DNA from: Oscarella lobularis | Taxonomy: Eukaryota > Porifera > Homoscleromorpha > Homosclerophorida > Oscarellidae | Direction of reading: 5' to 3' | DNA length: 64,000 nucleotides | Assembly (NCBI RefSeq): GCF_947507565.1 | Contig: NC_089175.1 | Location: 2,593,733 to 2,657,732, forward strand | Shown: one piece after another, positions 1-15,000 of the stretch | Position numbering within the stretch: position 1 is the stretch's first letter | Layout: each line of letters opens with the position of its first letter | The notes under the pieces: generated by a model | What the model saw: only the letters and a program-made list of their open reading frames with translations | What the model was told of the DNA's origin: nothing | The model's database searches: none | Position numbers and translations under genes: made by a program

Positions 1-1
1 C

Positions 2-3000
2 CCCCGCGTCGATCAATCGCCCACGGACTGCATAAACGGTTTCTACAGCTCATCGGGCCAGACGTCCTGTACGAGATGTCCGCAAGGTTTCGAATGTGTC
101 GATCGTACGGAAAAGACGGAGTGTCCTGTTGGAAAATACTCGCCAGGGGGAGTTCGCTATTGTTTCTCGTGTCCCAGTGGAGCGTACTGTCCTCGCAAGG
201 GAATGGCAACGTTTTTCGACTGTCCTGCTGGTCACCAGTGCTCCAATTCGTCGATCGAACCCGTTCCCTGTGATCCGGGAACGTTTTCGTTCAATGGAAC
301 TAGCGGCGATTGCCTGCCTTGCTACGTGGGCTATCAATGTCCAGAAGAAGGATTGACGTCTCCTCTCGAATGCTCTGATGGTTTCTTTTCGAACGAAACG
401 GGCTCGCTGAAGTGTCACGGCTGTCCTCGAGGACACTTCTGCTCCGTCAAGTCTGAAAATCCTCGACTCTGTCCGCGGGGAACGTATTCGTTGGAACAAG
501 CGACACAATGCGTGCCTTGTCCGGCTGGGCACCAATGCAGCGACCCAGTTGCGGGACCGGTTATATGCGAGCCGGGAACGTACGTTTACAACGGCAGTGC
601 GTCGTGTATCGACTGTCCAAAAGGCAACCAATGTCCTCGACAAGGAATGACTGAACCGGAAGTCTGCTCGAATGGGACGTATTCCAATGTAACAAGAAGT
701 CAAAAGTGTCTGACGTGTCCAGCGGGACACAGTTGCTCTATCATTAGCTACAGTCCTTCAATATGTCAACCAGGTTCCTTCAGTATTTCAGGCTCTTCCG
801 CGTGCCGAATCTGCCCGGAAGGATACTACGCCGATACACCTGGCGCGACGGAGTGTCAAAAATGTCCGGCGGGAAACGAATGTCCTACTCCGAGCTCGTC
901 GCCGAGTCCCTGTCCGTCTGGAACGTACAGTCTGGAGGGTTTAACGTCGTGCACTCTTTGTCCAGTTGGCAATGAGTGCCCTCGGACAGATATTCTACCG
1001 TCGTCTTGTGCACCCGGTACATATTCGTCAGGAAGCAATATGTCGTGTACGGATTGCTCGAGGGGGCATCATTGTCCGTACAATGAAACGCAGGCGCCGA
1101 TTCCCTGCCCTGTGGGGCACTATGCAAATGACAGCGGGCTTCACATATGCAGTCCGTGTCCTTCAGGTAAAAGTTCACGCGATTGTGGGTGAAGAAAAAA
1201 TGAACAACGTTTTTTTTGTTTTAGGACATGAATGTCCACGTCGAAGTCACTCGCCGATTCCTTGCCTTCGAGGTCACTACAGTCCTGGCGAGAATGAGCA
1301 GTGCTTTCCCTGTCCGCACGGATCGTATGCCAACGCTACCAAATCGGCTTCCTGTAAAACGTGCCCAGCCGGATTCCAATGTGCAGATTCAACGTTAGAG
1401 CCTATCATCTGCCCTGCCGGAACGTACAGGTACAATAAGAAAAATCACCTATTTTTTCTTTTTCTCTATTCGTGTTTTATAGTCCATCTAATTCAACTCG
1501 CTGCATTGAGTGTCCTTTGGGGTATTATTCCGCCGAGGGAACGGCTGATGAATGTTTGTCTTGCCCTCGTGGCAAGAAGTGCCCTGATAAAGCCGAGCTG
1601 CCAGTTGACTGTTTTCCGGGCGAATACAGCACGGGAAATAGTAGTGCCTGCAGGGTGTGTCCTCCTGGATTTGAGTGCCCGGTGACAACAGAGTTGCCTT
1701 CGATTTGTCCGGAAGGATATTACGCTACGGAGAACAGCACTGACTGTACGATATGCAGTGCCGGCTTTTATTGTCCACACGCAGGAACTCCATTACCAAT
1801 TAGGTAAAACCTCTCTAGGGAAAAAAATGTTATTTTTATTGATTTATTTAATTTTTCCCGTTAGTTGTGCCGAAGGTTTCTATGCTGAAAACGAAGGATC
1901 GAGCAATTGCACGGCTTGTCCCGCCGGTTCGGCGTGCCCCGATCCCAGTCTCGCGCCTGTTCCGTGCCAGAACGGTCACTACAGTTTGAAAGCAAAAACA
2001 AGCTGCACGCAATGCCCAATAGGACACAGTTGCGTCGCTCAAGATCAACAACCAATACGCTGCTTGGCCGGTTTCTATTCTCCTCTGGGCCACGCTGACT
2101 GCACGATCTGTCCGCTTGGTTCATTTTGTCCAGATCGAGTGCTGTCAGCTCCCATTGACTGCCCCGCAGGTCACTACTCGATCGTAGAAGGATCAGTGTC
2201 GTGTCTTCAATGCGATCTCGGTCATCAGTGTCCTCACGGTCATTTAGATCCTCAGCCATGCGAACCGGGTTTTCATTCGCCGGTGAAGTCTCAATCAGCG
2301 TGCGTTCAATGCCCCGTTGGCTACTACTCTATTTCTAACGGAACCGAGACTTGTATTCAGTGTCCAGCCGGATTCAAGTGTCCGAACAGTCATCAAGATC
2401 CCGAGGGCTGCAGCAGCGGATTTTACTCGCCTGCAGGATCGACGCAATGCTACGCCTGTCCAGAAGGCAGATCCTGCCTCGATCCGGGCGCCGAACCAGC
2501 GCTTTGTAATATAGGACAATTCAGCAACGGAACCCATTGCCTCGAATGTCCTAAAGGATTCTTCTGCTCGCAACCGCTGCTACAGCCGGTTCCGTGCGCC
2601 GACGGATTATATTCGGATCGATACGGCGCAACGAATTGCGATCTATGTCCTCCCGGACACAACTGCGTGGACAAAGCTGAAGCGCCTGTTCTCTGCACGG
2701 CCGGTTTCTACAGCCCCGGCGGCCAGGCGAGCTGCACCCAGTGTCGACACGGAACGTACAGCGACGAAGGAGCGAGCAACTGCTACGAATGTCCCGCCGG
2801 AAAGACGTGCCTTAACGGATCGATGCCAATTGCGCCGACGAATTGCACCGCCGGAACGTACAGCCCCGTCGGTGCCGGCCAATGTACGCCGTGTCCGACG
2901 GGAACGTTCAGCTACGAAGGATCGCACGTCTGTCCGACGTGTCCCAGAGGCCACGTGTGTCGGCAACCGAGTCAACCGCCGCAACCGTGTGTGACCGGCA

Positions 3001-6000
3001 CGTGGAGTCCGGGTGCGAGAACGGTGGCTTGTATACCGTGTCCGGCGGGATTCTTCTGTCTGAGGCCGACGACGCCGCCGTCCGTCTGCCTGAAAGGAAC
3101 CTATTCGATTGCCGGGAACGGGAGCTGTGTCGATTGTCCGGCCGGATCGAGTTGCGTCAATCCGGCATTGGCTCCAATCGCTTGCAAAGCGGGCGAGTAT
3201 AGCCCTGTCGGCGTTAGCGAATGCAGGCAGTGTCCAGCGGGATTCAATTGCAGTTCGGCGGAGGACGATCTCGCGCAATGTGCCGACGGTTATTATTCGT
3301 TGGCTGGAAATGCTGGCTGTTTGAAATGTCCGCCCGGCCACGCGTGCGTCGATCCGGCTTTTCCGCCCGTCGCCTGTCCGTCGGGACGGCACACGGACGG
3401 CAATTCGGGTGCTATCGAATGCATCACCTGCCAAGCCGGTCAAGCGTGTCGTGATCGATCGCTGGCGCCGGAGTCGTGCGGCGACGGCTATTATTCCCTG
3501 GAGGGATCGACGGAATGCGTTTTGTGTCCCGCCGGTCACGCTTGCTCGACGCCGGATTCGACGCCGACTGTGTGCTCGCCGGGCTACTACAGTTCGTCTG
3601 GTTCTATAGAGTGCACCGCTTGTCCTGCGGGAAAAGCTTGCCCGTCGTTATCGGATCCATCAGCGATGTACAACTGTCGACCAGGTAAAGTAAAAATATA
3701 GTATTGATTCATATTTATTTATCTTTTTTCTTTCAAGGAACGTACTCGGTTGGAGCTCAGCAATCGTGCACTATCTGTCCGCCCGCTAAGTTTTGTCCTA
3801 ATGCGTCAATTGCCGAAGTTCTCTCGTGTCCGGACGGGCTTTATTCGTTTGGCGGTTTGGACGAATGTCATCGTTGTCCGGCGGGTTGGAAATGTCCCGA
3901 CAAAGACGGCAAAGCGAACGCGCCGTGTGCTGTCGGCACGTATTCGGTCGGTTCGGCGACGTCGTGCACCGACTGTCCGGCAGGAAAAGCGTGTCCGTAC
4001 ACGACGACCAATTACACCATCACCTGCACGCCGGGAACGTATTCGATAGCGAGACAACGATCGTGTACGCGATGTCCACCAGGAAATGAGTGTCCTGATC
4101 CCACGTCAGCGGTGATAAATCGTTGCGTTCCCGGTACGTACAGCGGCGGCGGTCAGGCGAGTTGCACAGAGTGCCAGGCGGGAACGGCTTGTCCTTCGGT
4201 GCACGATAATCTCATCGTGCCGTGCTCGCCGGGATCGTACGCACTCGCTAGAGCAACGGTAATAAAAAATAAGAATAATGATAAGGTATTAAATAATTTG
4301 AACTGTTTTAGTCCTGCACTCCGTGTCCTGCGGGTTCGCAATGTCTCAATGCGACTATCAGTCCAACACCTTGTCCAGAGGGGTCGTATAGTCCTGCAGT
4401 ATCGGTTCAATGCACTTTATGTCCCTTGGGGCATTTTTGCGCTTCACCGGCTCAGCCACCTCAACCTTGTCCGGCGGGAAAGTTCAGCAAAGGAAATACT
4501 ACCGTATGCGAAGACTGCGAGTTGGGATATCTCTGCCCCGATGGCAGCAGAGAAGCGGCGCCGATTGTCTATGCGTGCCCATTGGGATCATTCTGCGCAT
4601 CGACAACGCAAGCGACTCGATGTCCAGCTGGCACCTACGGTAACTCGACAGCGGGATCGAGCGAAGCTGTATGCATCGAGTGTCCGAGGGGTTATTTTTG
4701 CGAAGCAGGAACGGCAGGACATCCGACGGAAGCGCATCGATGTCCCAAAGGACACTACTGCCCAGCTGGAACGTCGTCGCGCTTTCAGAATCCCTGCCCC
4801 GACGGAACGTACAACGATAAACTCGGCATAGACAATCGCACGTATTGCAGGGAATGTCCGTCGGGTAGATATTGCTCGGGAGGCGACAGAATCGGCGGAC
4901 GTCTCTGTCCCCAGGGCCACTATTGCCCATTCGGAACTAATTCGTCGTCGCAATTCCCATGCCCTGCTGGAACGTATACGGAAGAGTTGGGCTCAGAAGA
5001 ATTTTCTCAATGCAAATCGTGTCCCGCTGGACACTATTGTTTATCGGGAGTCGATCGTCCGACGCCTTGTCTCAACGGAACGTATAATCCGCACATCGGC
5101 GCTTCATTTGGAAACTTCTGTAGGCCGTGTATTGCCGGTATGGCGTGTCCGGGTTTGGCGCTTGCTGAACCGTTGGAGAGATGCGCCGCCGGGCATTTTT
5201 GTCCCGAAGGATCGATCGTGCCGAATAATCCCGATAACCAATGTCCAGCTGGAACGTACACGAACTTTCACAATTTGACGGCTTCGCATCAATGCACTCC
5301 TTGTCCCGCTGGATTCGCGTGTTTTCTCGGTACGGGAGGCATTAATAATCCACCGGTGCCGTGTGCCGTCGGTCACTATTGTCCTCTGGGAACGACGCAG
5401 CCGGATTTGAATCCGTGCACAGCGGGATCATACACGAATCTAACGAATCTGTACAGACAGGAAGACTGCGAAGAGTGTCCAAAGGGAAGTTTCTGTTCGG
5501 GCGGAGAATCGTTGCCAAGTGGGCTTTGTCACACGGGTCACTACTGTCCCCCAGGTAAATAGTAGCAAAATTATTTATTCTATATTTATAACTACGTTGT
5601 TCTTGTAAGGTACGAAAATCGGAGACGAATTTCCTTGTCCGGCTGGCACGTTCTCGTCTATTCGCGGCAACGTTCGCGTTGAGAACTGCACCGTTTGTCC
5701 GGTCGGTCATTACTGCGGCGTCGGCGCCTCTTCTCCGACGCCGTGCGATAACGGCACGTATTTGAACGAGGAAGAGCAGAAAACGTCGTCGGACTGCATA
5801 ATCTGCCCCGGCGGATTCAAGTGTCCCAACAAGGCGACCATCGAACCGGAGCCGTGCGGCTTGGGCTTCTTTTCCGACGACAATGCCATTGAGTGCGACG
5901 TCTGCAGTCCTGGCTATTATTGCGACAGCAAAACGACTCATCGTACGGATATGCATCGCAATAAAATTTGCCCGGCTGGAACGTGGTGCAAGGAGGGCCG

Positions 6001-9000
6001 TCGAGTGCCACCTGACTTGGTTTTAGATGAATGTCCAGCTGGAAAATATTGCCTGGCGGGCGACGTGAATCCTCTTCCGCAAAATTGTCCCAACGGGACG
6101 TTTTCTCCGTTAACCGGTTTGAAATCGGTTTCTCAGTGTCTTGACTGTCCGGTAGGGAAATTTTGCAGTCCTCCCGGACTCACAGCACCGGTAAAAACTA
6201 CAAAATTAATGCGATTTTAATTGTTATTGATGTATTCTTTTTGTAGGCTGGCGACTGTGCTCCGGGTCATTACTGTCCTCTTGGAACCGTCTATGCGACG
6301 CAGTTTCCTTGTCTGCAAGGCTACTTTCGAGACGCGTCATCATCCCAGAGCGATCGTTCTTGTGCCGTGTGTCCGTCCGGTCACCACTGTCCAGAACCAG
6401 GAACAAGTGATCCAATAATTTGTCCACGAGTAAGAAAATCATAGGCGGTTTATTTCACGTCCATTTTTTTTCCTTTTCTAGGGATTTTTCTGCGTGACGG
6501 GGAGCATTCAGCCTCAGCCCTGTCCCATAGGAACGTACGGCAACTCGACTCGACTTCGAAGAAGTCAGGAATGCACTCCTTGTCCGGGCGGCCAATTCTG
6601 CGACGGCTTGGGATTACCACGACCGAGAGGACTCTGCGACGCCGGCTTTTTCTGTCGCGAGAAGGCGTTCAGTTCGGTAGGAATAAATCGCGTTTTTTTG
6701 TCGCGTGTTTTACGACGCTCTTTCTCTCTCTCTTCTAGGCTCCTCCTGAAGGGCCCACGGGTGGCGTTTGTCCTCGCGGCGGCTACTGTCCCGAAGGATC
6801 GGCCGTTCAAGCCAATTGCCCCGGCGGAACATACGGAAATTCAACGGGAAATAAAGCGCCGGAAGACTGCACGTCGTGCGATCCTGGTTTCTTTTGCGCT
6901 GGAGATAATAATCCATTTCCGACTGGACCTTGCGATCCCGGTTATTATTGCACGGGCGGTGCCAACAAGCCGACTCAGAAGTTGACACCTGCCGGCTTTT
7001 TCACGAACGTGGGCGCCGTTCAACCGTCACCGTGCAAACCGGGAAGTTTTCAGGGCGCTGTCGGGCAATCGTCGTGCGTTACCTGCTTGCCGGGATTGTA
7101 CTGCAATTTACAGAACATGACGGGCGGAGCGCCGTGCTTGCGAGGCCACTATTGCCCGGGAGGAAACGTCATTCCGACTCCCTGTCCGAATGGAACTTAT
7201 AATGACATCGTGGGTCGATCGAATATTACCGAATGCAAGCAATGCGAACCGGGATTCGCTTGCACGTCGGCTGGATTGTCGACGAGCGGCGAACCGTGCT
7301 TAGAAGGGTACTTCTGTACGGGTGGAGCAATCGAGAGAAATCCGGTAAAGAATTCTTGAATGTTTTCATTTATATTTTAATCAGTATTTATACTCATAGG
7401 TAAACGAATCGTATGGAGGAATATGCCCGGCTGGTCACTATTGCCCAGCAGAGACTCATACTCCCCTCAAGTGTCCCAATGGAACGTACTCCGCGACAAC
7501 AGGACTTCCAGATAAGTCGCAGTGTCAACCGTGCGACGGAGGCAAAGCGTGCACGCGACCCGGACTCACTAGTCCGAACGAAGATTGCGCGGCGGGATTC
7601 TACTGCGAATCGGGAGCGGTCACGACGACGCCGTCGGACGGCGTGTGCCCCGTGGAGCATTTTTGCCCCGTCGGTTCGGCGCAGCCTTTCCACTGCGAAG
7701 ACGGCTTTTATAACAATCACACGCAAGCCGAGTCGTGCGATCTATGTCCGGCTGGTTTCTACTGTCCGAACGGAACGTTGCCGCTCGATTGTCCGGAAGG
7801 TCGTTACTGTCCACTCGGCACCGGTTACTCCGTGCCGCCCTGTCCGGAGGGATCCTTCAGTCCGGCGGTGGGACTTACGAACGCGTCGCAGTGTCAGTCG
7901 TGCGACGCCGGAAAATATTGCAAAGGTGTCGGCGTGACGGGATCGACGGCTTTGCCGTGTCAAGCTGGCTACTACTGCGTGAAAGGAGTCAACGTACCGA
8001 ATCCAGAGCCCAACACTTTTAACGGAATAGGCGGCGTGTGCGAACGCGGTCACTATTGTCCGGAAGGAACGAGTCACTTTCGAAATAACCCGTGTCCCAT
8101 CGGAACGTTTTTGAATTCTACTCATCAGACGAAACTTTCTGACTGCGTCGATTGTCGACTCGGGTCGTACTGCGCCGACGAAGGCTTGGCGCTACCGTCA
8201 GGACTTTGCTACGGCGGGTTTTTCTGCTTGAGACGCTCGTCGACGCCGACTCCCGACGGATCGATAGCGAGTCAAGGCGCTCCGTGTCCGTCCGGTCATT
8301 TTTGTCCGAATGGGACCTCGACGCCGATTGGATGTCGAGCTGGAACGTATAATCCAAACGAAGGAGAAGCGGAATGTTTTGAGTGTCCGCAAGGCTACTA
8401 TTGCCTCGAGAATTCGACTACTTATAATAATACGGTCTGCCCCGCTGGTCACTACTGTCCAAGTGGCACGCGATTCCAAAACGAGTATCCGTGTCTTCCT
8501 GGGACGTTTCTCGGCGACACGGGCGCAACGTCTCAAGACGATTGCACGCCTTGTTCGCCCGGCCAATACTGTCCTTATGCGGGAATGCAAGCTCCCGCTG
8601 GCCCGTGTTCCGCCGGCTGGTATTGCCGTCGAGGCTCGTGGTCAGAAAACCCAATCGATCTGGGAAATCTTACGACGCCCGATAGCTGCTATTGCACGAA
8701 CACGTCCGTCGGCGATCGATGCCAACCCGGATTCTATTGCCCGACCGGTTCCGCTGAACCAATCGAATGCAACCTCGGTCGCTATTGCGACAATCCCGGC
8801 CTGTCGTTGCCAACTGGACTATGCTCGCCGGGCTATTACTGCCTTCGTGGCGCCAAACGACCGAATCCGGTCGACGGAGTGACGGGAAACGTTTGCACGC
8901 CTGGGCATTATTGTCCTGAGGGAACGTTCGATCCGGTGCCGTGTCCGAGCGGAACGTTTTCGAACGCCACGCTCTTATCGTCGCGCGTTCAGTGTCGAAA

Positions 9001-12000
9001 CTGCACGGCAGGAGAATACTGTTCCGGCGTGGGATTGACTAGTCCAAATGGTAAATGCTCCGCTGGATTTTACTGCCCCGGGGGACAGGCGACCAGCACG
9101 CCAACGGAATACGTCTGCCAACGAGGATATTTCTGTCCGGAAGGTTCCGTCTCTCCTCTGCCGTGTCTCGGTGGAACTTATCAAAATGCTACGGGACAGG
9201 AAGAGTGTTTGCCTTGTCCGTCCGGATACTATTGCGACTCGGCCGATTCTCCGCTGATAGACTTTAGCTCGTTTGTTTGTCCGCGAGGTTACTACTGTCC
9301 AGAAGGAACAGCTCAGGAAAACGATTATCCGTGTCCGAGTGGAACGTACGGCCGCTTCACCGGTCTTGGTGACGTCAGCGAGTGTACGCCGTGTTCGCCA
9401 CGCCGATATTGCGAGGAGCCGGGAAGAACGTCTGCCGGACTATTTTGCAGCGCGGGATATTTCTGCGTTCTCGGCGCGAATTCGTCAACTCCTACTGACG
9501 GCACGACGGGAGACGAGTGCCCTCCAGGACACCACTGCGTTCAGGGTACGAGCGTGCCGTCCGACTGTCCGCGTGGCACGTACGCGGCGACGGGGGGTCG
9601 CATTTCTGCCGCCGACTGCACGGACTGCGACGCGGGGAAATTTTGCAATGGAACCGGCTTGATTGAACCGACCGACTTGTGCTCGCCGGGTTTCTACTGC
9701 GACGGCGGTGCCGACACGCCTACTCAACGAGACTGTCCTCAAGGAAACTTCTGCCCACGAGGCTCGACGAGTCCGACGCCGTGTCTCGGCGGAACGTACA
9801 TGCTTTCGACAAAAGCCTCGACATGCGATGTCTGTCCGGAGGGATTCTACTGCACGCCGCAGACCGGTATCGATCCTGTAGTCTGCCCGGCTGGCTTTTA
9901 TTGTCCGCTTGGAACGGGATTCGATTGGCGAGGCTGTCCTCCGGGTACGTACGGAAACGACGTCGGTCTGGTTTCCGCTTCGAACTGTACTCAGTGCGAT
10001 GGCGGCGAATATTGCGATTCTTTCAATGCAACGGCACCGACTGGATTTTGCACGGCCGGTTACTTCTGCACAATCGGATCAGACAGTCCGACGCCCGACG
10101 AAGGATTTTCTGGGACGGCAGGTCCATGTCCAGCAGGATTTTACTGTGAAGTTGGTTCGATCGTGCCCACTCCCTGTCCAGAAGGAACGTTTTCGAATAC
10201 GACTCATCTAGAGGGTTCGTCGGAGTGCACGTCGTGTCTAGACGGGCGATATTGCGAAGCGAGAAATTTGACGGAACCTTCGGGACCGTGCGACAAAGGA
10301 TTCTTCTGTAATCGCGGCGCGAAAGTGCCGAATCCTCGAGGCAACGACGACACCGGTGGTCCGTGTCCGGAGGGCGCCTTTTGTCCTGCGGGAACGTCAG
10401 TACCTCTCGGATGCCCAGCGGGAACTTATAATAATCTCAAACAACAATCGACGTGTTTTAGCTGTCCGGCGGGGTATTATTGCCTCGAAAATACGACCGA
10501 CTTCACGTTGGTTTGCCCCGAGGGATTCTACTGTCCCAACGGGACTCGTCATCCCTACGAGTACCCCTGCCCAAAAGGAACGTACAATCCAGTTCTTCAG
10601 AGCACGAACGTCGACGACTGCTTGCCCTGTCCGCCGGGAGAATACTGCGAAAGCGACGGACTGGCGCGATCAACGGGGCTCTGCGCCGAAGGATGGTATT
10701 GCGTACGCGGCGCGTTTTCGAACAAGCCGACTCTCATCGACGGCGTCGTGTCGGGATCGAGTTGCTTTTGCAGCAACGCGTCGAACGGAGGTCAATGCGC
10801 TCCGGGATCATATTGCCCGTTGGGATCAAATGAACCGATTCCGTGCGATCCAGGTCACTATTGCAATGCGAGCGGACTGTCGAACGTAACGGGTCCCTGC
10901 TCTGCCGGATACTTTTGCACTCAGAATGCGACGTCGCCGAAACCGTCCGACGGAACGACGGGAAACGTGTGTCCGCCCGGACACTATTGCCTCGAAGGCA
11001 CGTCGTCGCCAATCCAATGTCCAATAGGAACATTCTCCAATTCGACGGGCAACGACGAGGAAGCGGATTGTGCGAAATGTTCGGCTGGATTTTACTGCCC
11101 CGTGCAAGGACTGACGGCACCGTACGAACAGTGCGGCGGAGGTTACTTCTGTCCGCCCGGTCAAAGCAGTTCGACACCGGTCGACTTTCGATGCAGTCCT
11201 GGACACTCGTGCCCGCCCGGATCGTCCGTCGAACGACCCTGTCCGTCCGGAACGTATCAAAATGAATTTGGTCAGGTGGAGTGCAAAGAGTGCCCGGCCG
11301 GATTTTATTGCGACGGAACGCTGCTCAATGCGACTCAGTGCGATCACGGCGTATCGTTTCCCGTTCTGTGTCCGCCGGGTTACTATTGTCCGCGTGGCAC
11401 GGAGTATTCGCTTCAATACGCCTGTCCCAATGGAACGTTTAACAGCCGCTACGGAATTCGAAATGAAAGCGAATGCAGTCCCTGTCGACCCGGAAAATAT
11501 TGCGGCGACGTCGGTTTAGCAAGTCCGTCGGGAAATTGCAGCGCCGGATTCTATTGCGTCCTCGGCGCAAAAACTTCGAAGCCCACCGATAAAACAACGG
11601 GTGACATTTGCCCAACGGGGCACTATTGCGTTGAAGGCTCGCAAACCTTTAAGCCGTGCGAGCCGGGATTCTTCTCGCCGAATCGAGGGCTTCGAGCGAA
11701 AGCGGAATGTTTGCCGTGCACTGGAGGAAACTATTGCCATGCATACGGATTAAACGAGACGTCTGGAAATTGCTCGGCGCGATACTTCTGCTCGGAAAAA
11801 GCGACGACGCCGACGCCGACCGACGGCGCAACGGGCGATGAGTGTCCTGTTGGACACTTTTGTCCGGCAGGCAGTGCAGCTCCTCTGCCTTGTAACGACG
11901 GCACGTACACTAATCAGACTTTGTCCAGCGATTGTCTTCTCTGTCCAATCGGTTTCTATTGTATTGATGCGAGCTCGCTTCCCTTGTCTTGTCCGGCGGG

Positions 12001-15000
12001 ATTCTTCTGTCCCTCCGGCACGGGACACGATTGGATGCCATGTCCGAGTGGATCGTTTAGCCCGCAGAGTGGAATCAGCGATGTTTCTCAATGTTTGTCG
12101 TGCTCGGCTGGAAAGTACTGTCAATTGGCTAATGCAACCGAAGAAACGGGTTTCTGCGAAGCGGGATTCTTTTGCATTGATGGATCAGACTCGCCGACTC
12201 CAGACGGTATTACATCAAAGGGAATATCAGGAGTTTGTCCAGTTGGAGCTTATTGTCCTCGTGGAACTGGCCAGTCGAATTCCTGCCCTCGCGGAACGTT
12301 TTCAAACGCAACCGGACTGAAAAACGTTAGTCAATGCGTCGACTGCCCTTACGGATACTATTGCGACGGCGACGGCTTGACGGAGCCGAGCGGAAAATGC
12401 GATCCCGGTTTCTATTGCGTATTGCGATCAGACGTAAAGAATCCCGGAAGTGCAACCGCTATTGGCGGCCCATGTCCGCCGGGGCATTTTTGTCCTGAAG
12501 GATCGTCGTCTCCTCAGCAGTGCGAAGCGGGAACCTATAATCTTTATTCGAAATCGGCGAGCTGCGAAATTTGTCCCAACGGCTATTACTGTCCAAATCG
12601 ATCAATAACGTTTGAAGACACAGATTGCCCGAAAGGTCACTACTGTCCCGCGGGAACTCGCTTTGCTACCGAGTATCCCTGCCCTGAAGGAACGTATCTG
12701 AATTACACGAATGCCAATAGAAGCACGCAATGCAAGCCGTGTTCGCCAGGAAAGTACTGCAGCCAAGCAGGAACGCCAGAACCCGACGGAAATTGCGCGC
12801 CGGGGTATTACTGCACGCGGGGGTCTCACACTCCGACTCCGAAAAAGGTCGGCAACGAGACGAGGAGTGAGTGCGTCTGTCCAATCAATGAAGGTGTCGG
12901 AGGCAAGTGCTTGAAGGGAACGTACTGTCCGTCTGGTTCCGATTATCCTATTGACTGTCCTCCCGGCTATTATTGCGGAAACGATTCTTTGGCTTATTTC
13001 AGCGGACCCTGCTTAGCGGGATATTACTGCAGCGGTCGAGCGACCGTTGCGAATCCCGTAGACAATACGACTGGAGGCGCGTGTCCTTCTGGTCACTACT
13101 GCCCGTTGGCGTCGGAATATCCTCAGCCGTGTCCTCCGGGAACGTTCTCCGGCGCAACGAAAAATCAAAATCGATCGGACTGTCGACCGTGCACTGGGGG
13201 CTCCTTCTGCGCCGGTTATGGAAACTCTAAACCGGACGGATTGTGTGCCGTCGGTTTCTTCTGTCCTGTCTCGGACACGCAACAAAGACCTCCGTCTCAA
13301 CGCTGCTTAGCTGGACACGCTTGTCCCGAAGGAAGTTCGTCGCAAAGTGCGTGCGATTCCGGCACCTATCAGCCACTTCCAGAAAAGGGAGTTTGTCTAT
13401 CTTGCCCGGCTGGATATTACTGTGATCGAGTCGAGGCCATTCGATCGAAGGCCAGTGGATTAAACGCTACCTCTCACGGCGTCACGACGCCGGTCGATTG
13501 TCCAAAGGGTTACTATTGCCCGGAGGGAACGAGAACTGCGAACGAATTTCCGTGCCCCAGAGGAACATACAACAATGAGACGAACGCCGAATCGTTAACG
13601 CAATGTCTACCGTGTCCACCTGGAGAATATTGCAAAGACGTGGCCACAGTGAAACCGCACGGAAAATGCAACGCCGGCTACTACTGCGTCATCAACGCGA
13701 CGACACCTTCGCCGGCAGGAAACGACAGCACGGGAGCTCCTTGTCCTCAGGGTTCGTACTGCCCTAGCGGCGCTGGATTTCACACACCGTGCCCACGAGG
13801 AACGTTTGGCTCTCGATCTCAACTTCAATCGAAAAGCGCCTGTACGCCTTGCACTGGCGGCTATTATTGTGACATACCGGGATTGGCTGCGCCGAGGGGG
13901 CCTTGCAGAGCGGGTTACTTCTGCGCGCTTTTGGCTACGAGACCCGATCCTTATAACGAAACGTTTGGAGATATTTGCCCGAAAGGTCACTACTGTCCGG
14001 AGAAGTCGCCGAATGCGACGGCCTGTCGCTCTGGTTTTTATCAACCTTATCTCGGACGAAAGAACGCTACTGCCTGTTTGCCGTGCCGTGCAGGGAAATT
14101 TTGCGCGGAGACTGGGTTGTCGACGTGGAGCGGCGACTGCGACGCTGGCTTTTTCTGCTCGCTTGGCGCGAGTTCGAGCGCTCCGAACGATTCAACAGGC
14201 GGCGAGTGTCCTGTCGGAAGTTTTTGTCCGTCGGGATCGTCGGCGCCGATTCCGTGCTCGAATGGTACCTACACGGACACAACTAAATCTGCAGCGTGTC
14301 TCGTCTGTCCTGCGGGCAAATTCTGCTCTACGGGTAAATCGGCTGATCCGTGTTTACCCGGTCATTATTGCCCAGAAGGAACGAAGAACGATTTGAGGAA
14401 ATGCCCTGCTGGAACTTACGCGCCGTTTGGAAATCTTAGCCGTATCGACCAGTGCACTCAGTGCGATGCGGGAAAATATTGTCAGCATCCAGGAGCGAGT
14501 GACGTGACCGGTTCGTGTGCACCGGGGTACTACTGTCGGAGCGGCGTCGATGTGAGAGAACCGAGCGGCGGGCATTCGGGAGACGGAGGAATTTGTCCCA
14601 CTGGATCAAAATGTCCTGAAGGAAGCGGCGAACCTATCAATTGCCCAGCGGGCGAATACAGCGATACTACTGGCCAAGCAGCTTGTACTCCGTGCGAAAA
14701 AGGATTCTACTGCTATGCCAATTCAAGCAGTTTTCAAGAGAACGTCTGCCCGGTTGGACACTACTGCCCACGAGGAACGCGAAGTCCTCGAGAGTATCCG
14801 TGTGCCACGGGTACCTACAATCCAGTCAATGGATCGAACAACAATACGGCATGTTTGTCGTGTCCGCCTGGAGAATACTGCGCGGGTGTGGGGCTTTCTC
14901 GACCAACAGGAAAATGCGCAGAGGGATGGTATTGTACTGGCGGATCAAACACGGATCGACCCCAACCGATCAGCAATTTGACGTCAGAATGCACGTGTCC

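Noticed and set aside
2643-3539. Minus-strand open frame of 298 codons
   Set aside because: Arg/Thr-rich translation antisense to the Cys-rich repeats. The repeated coding pattern on the plus strand keeps this frame open by chance, as with many similar frames along 50-30800.
8310-8882. Other-frame plus-strand ORFs inside the giant exon
   Set aside because: Arg-rich, without domain pattern; they are frame shadows of the Cys-rich repeats.
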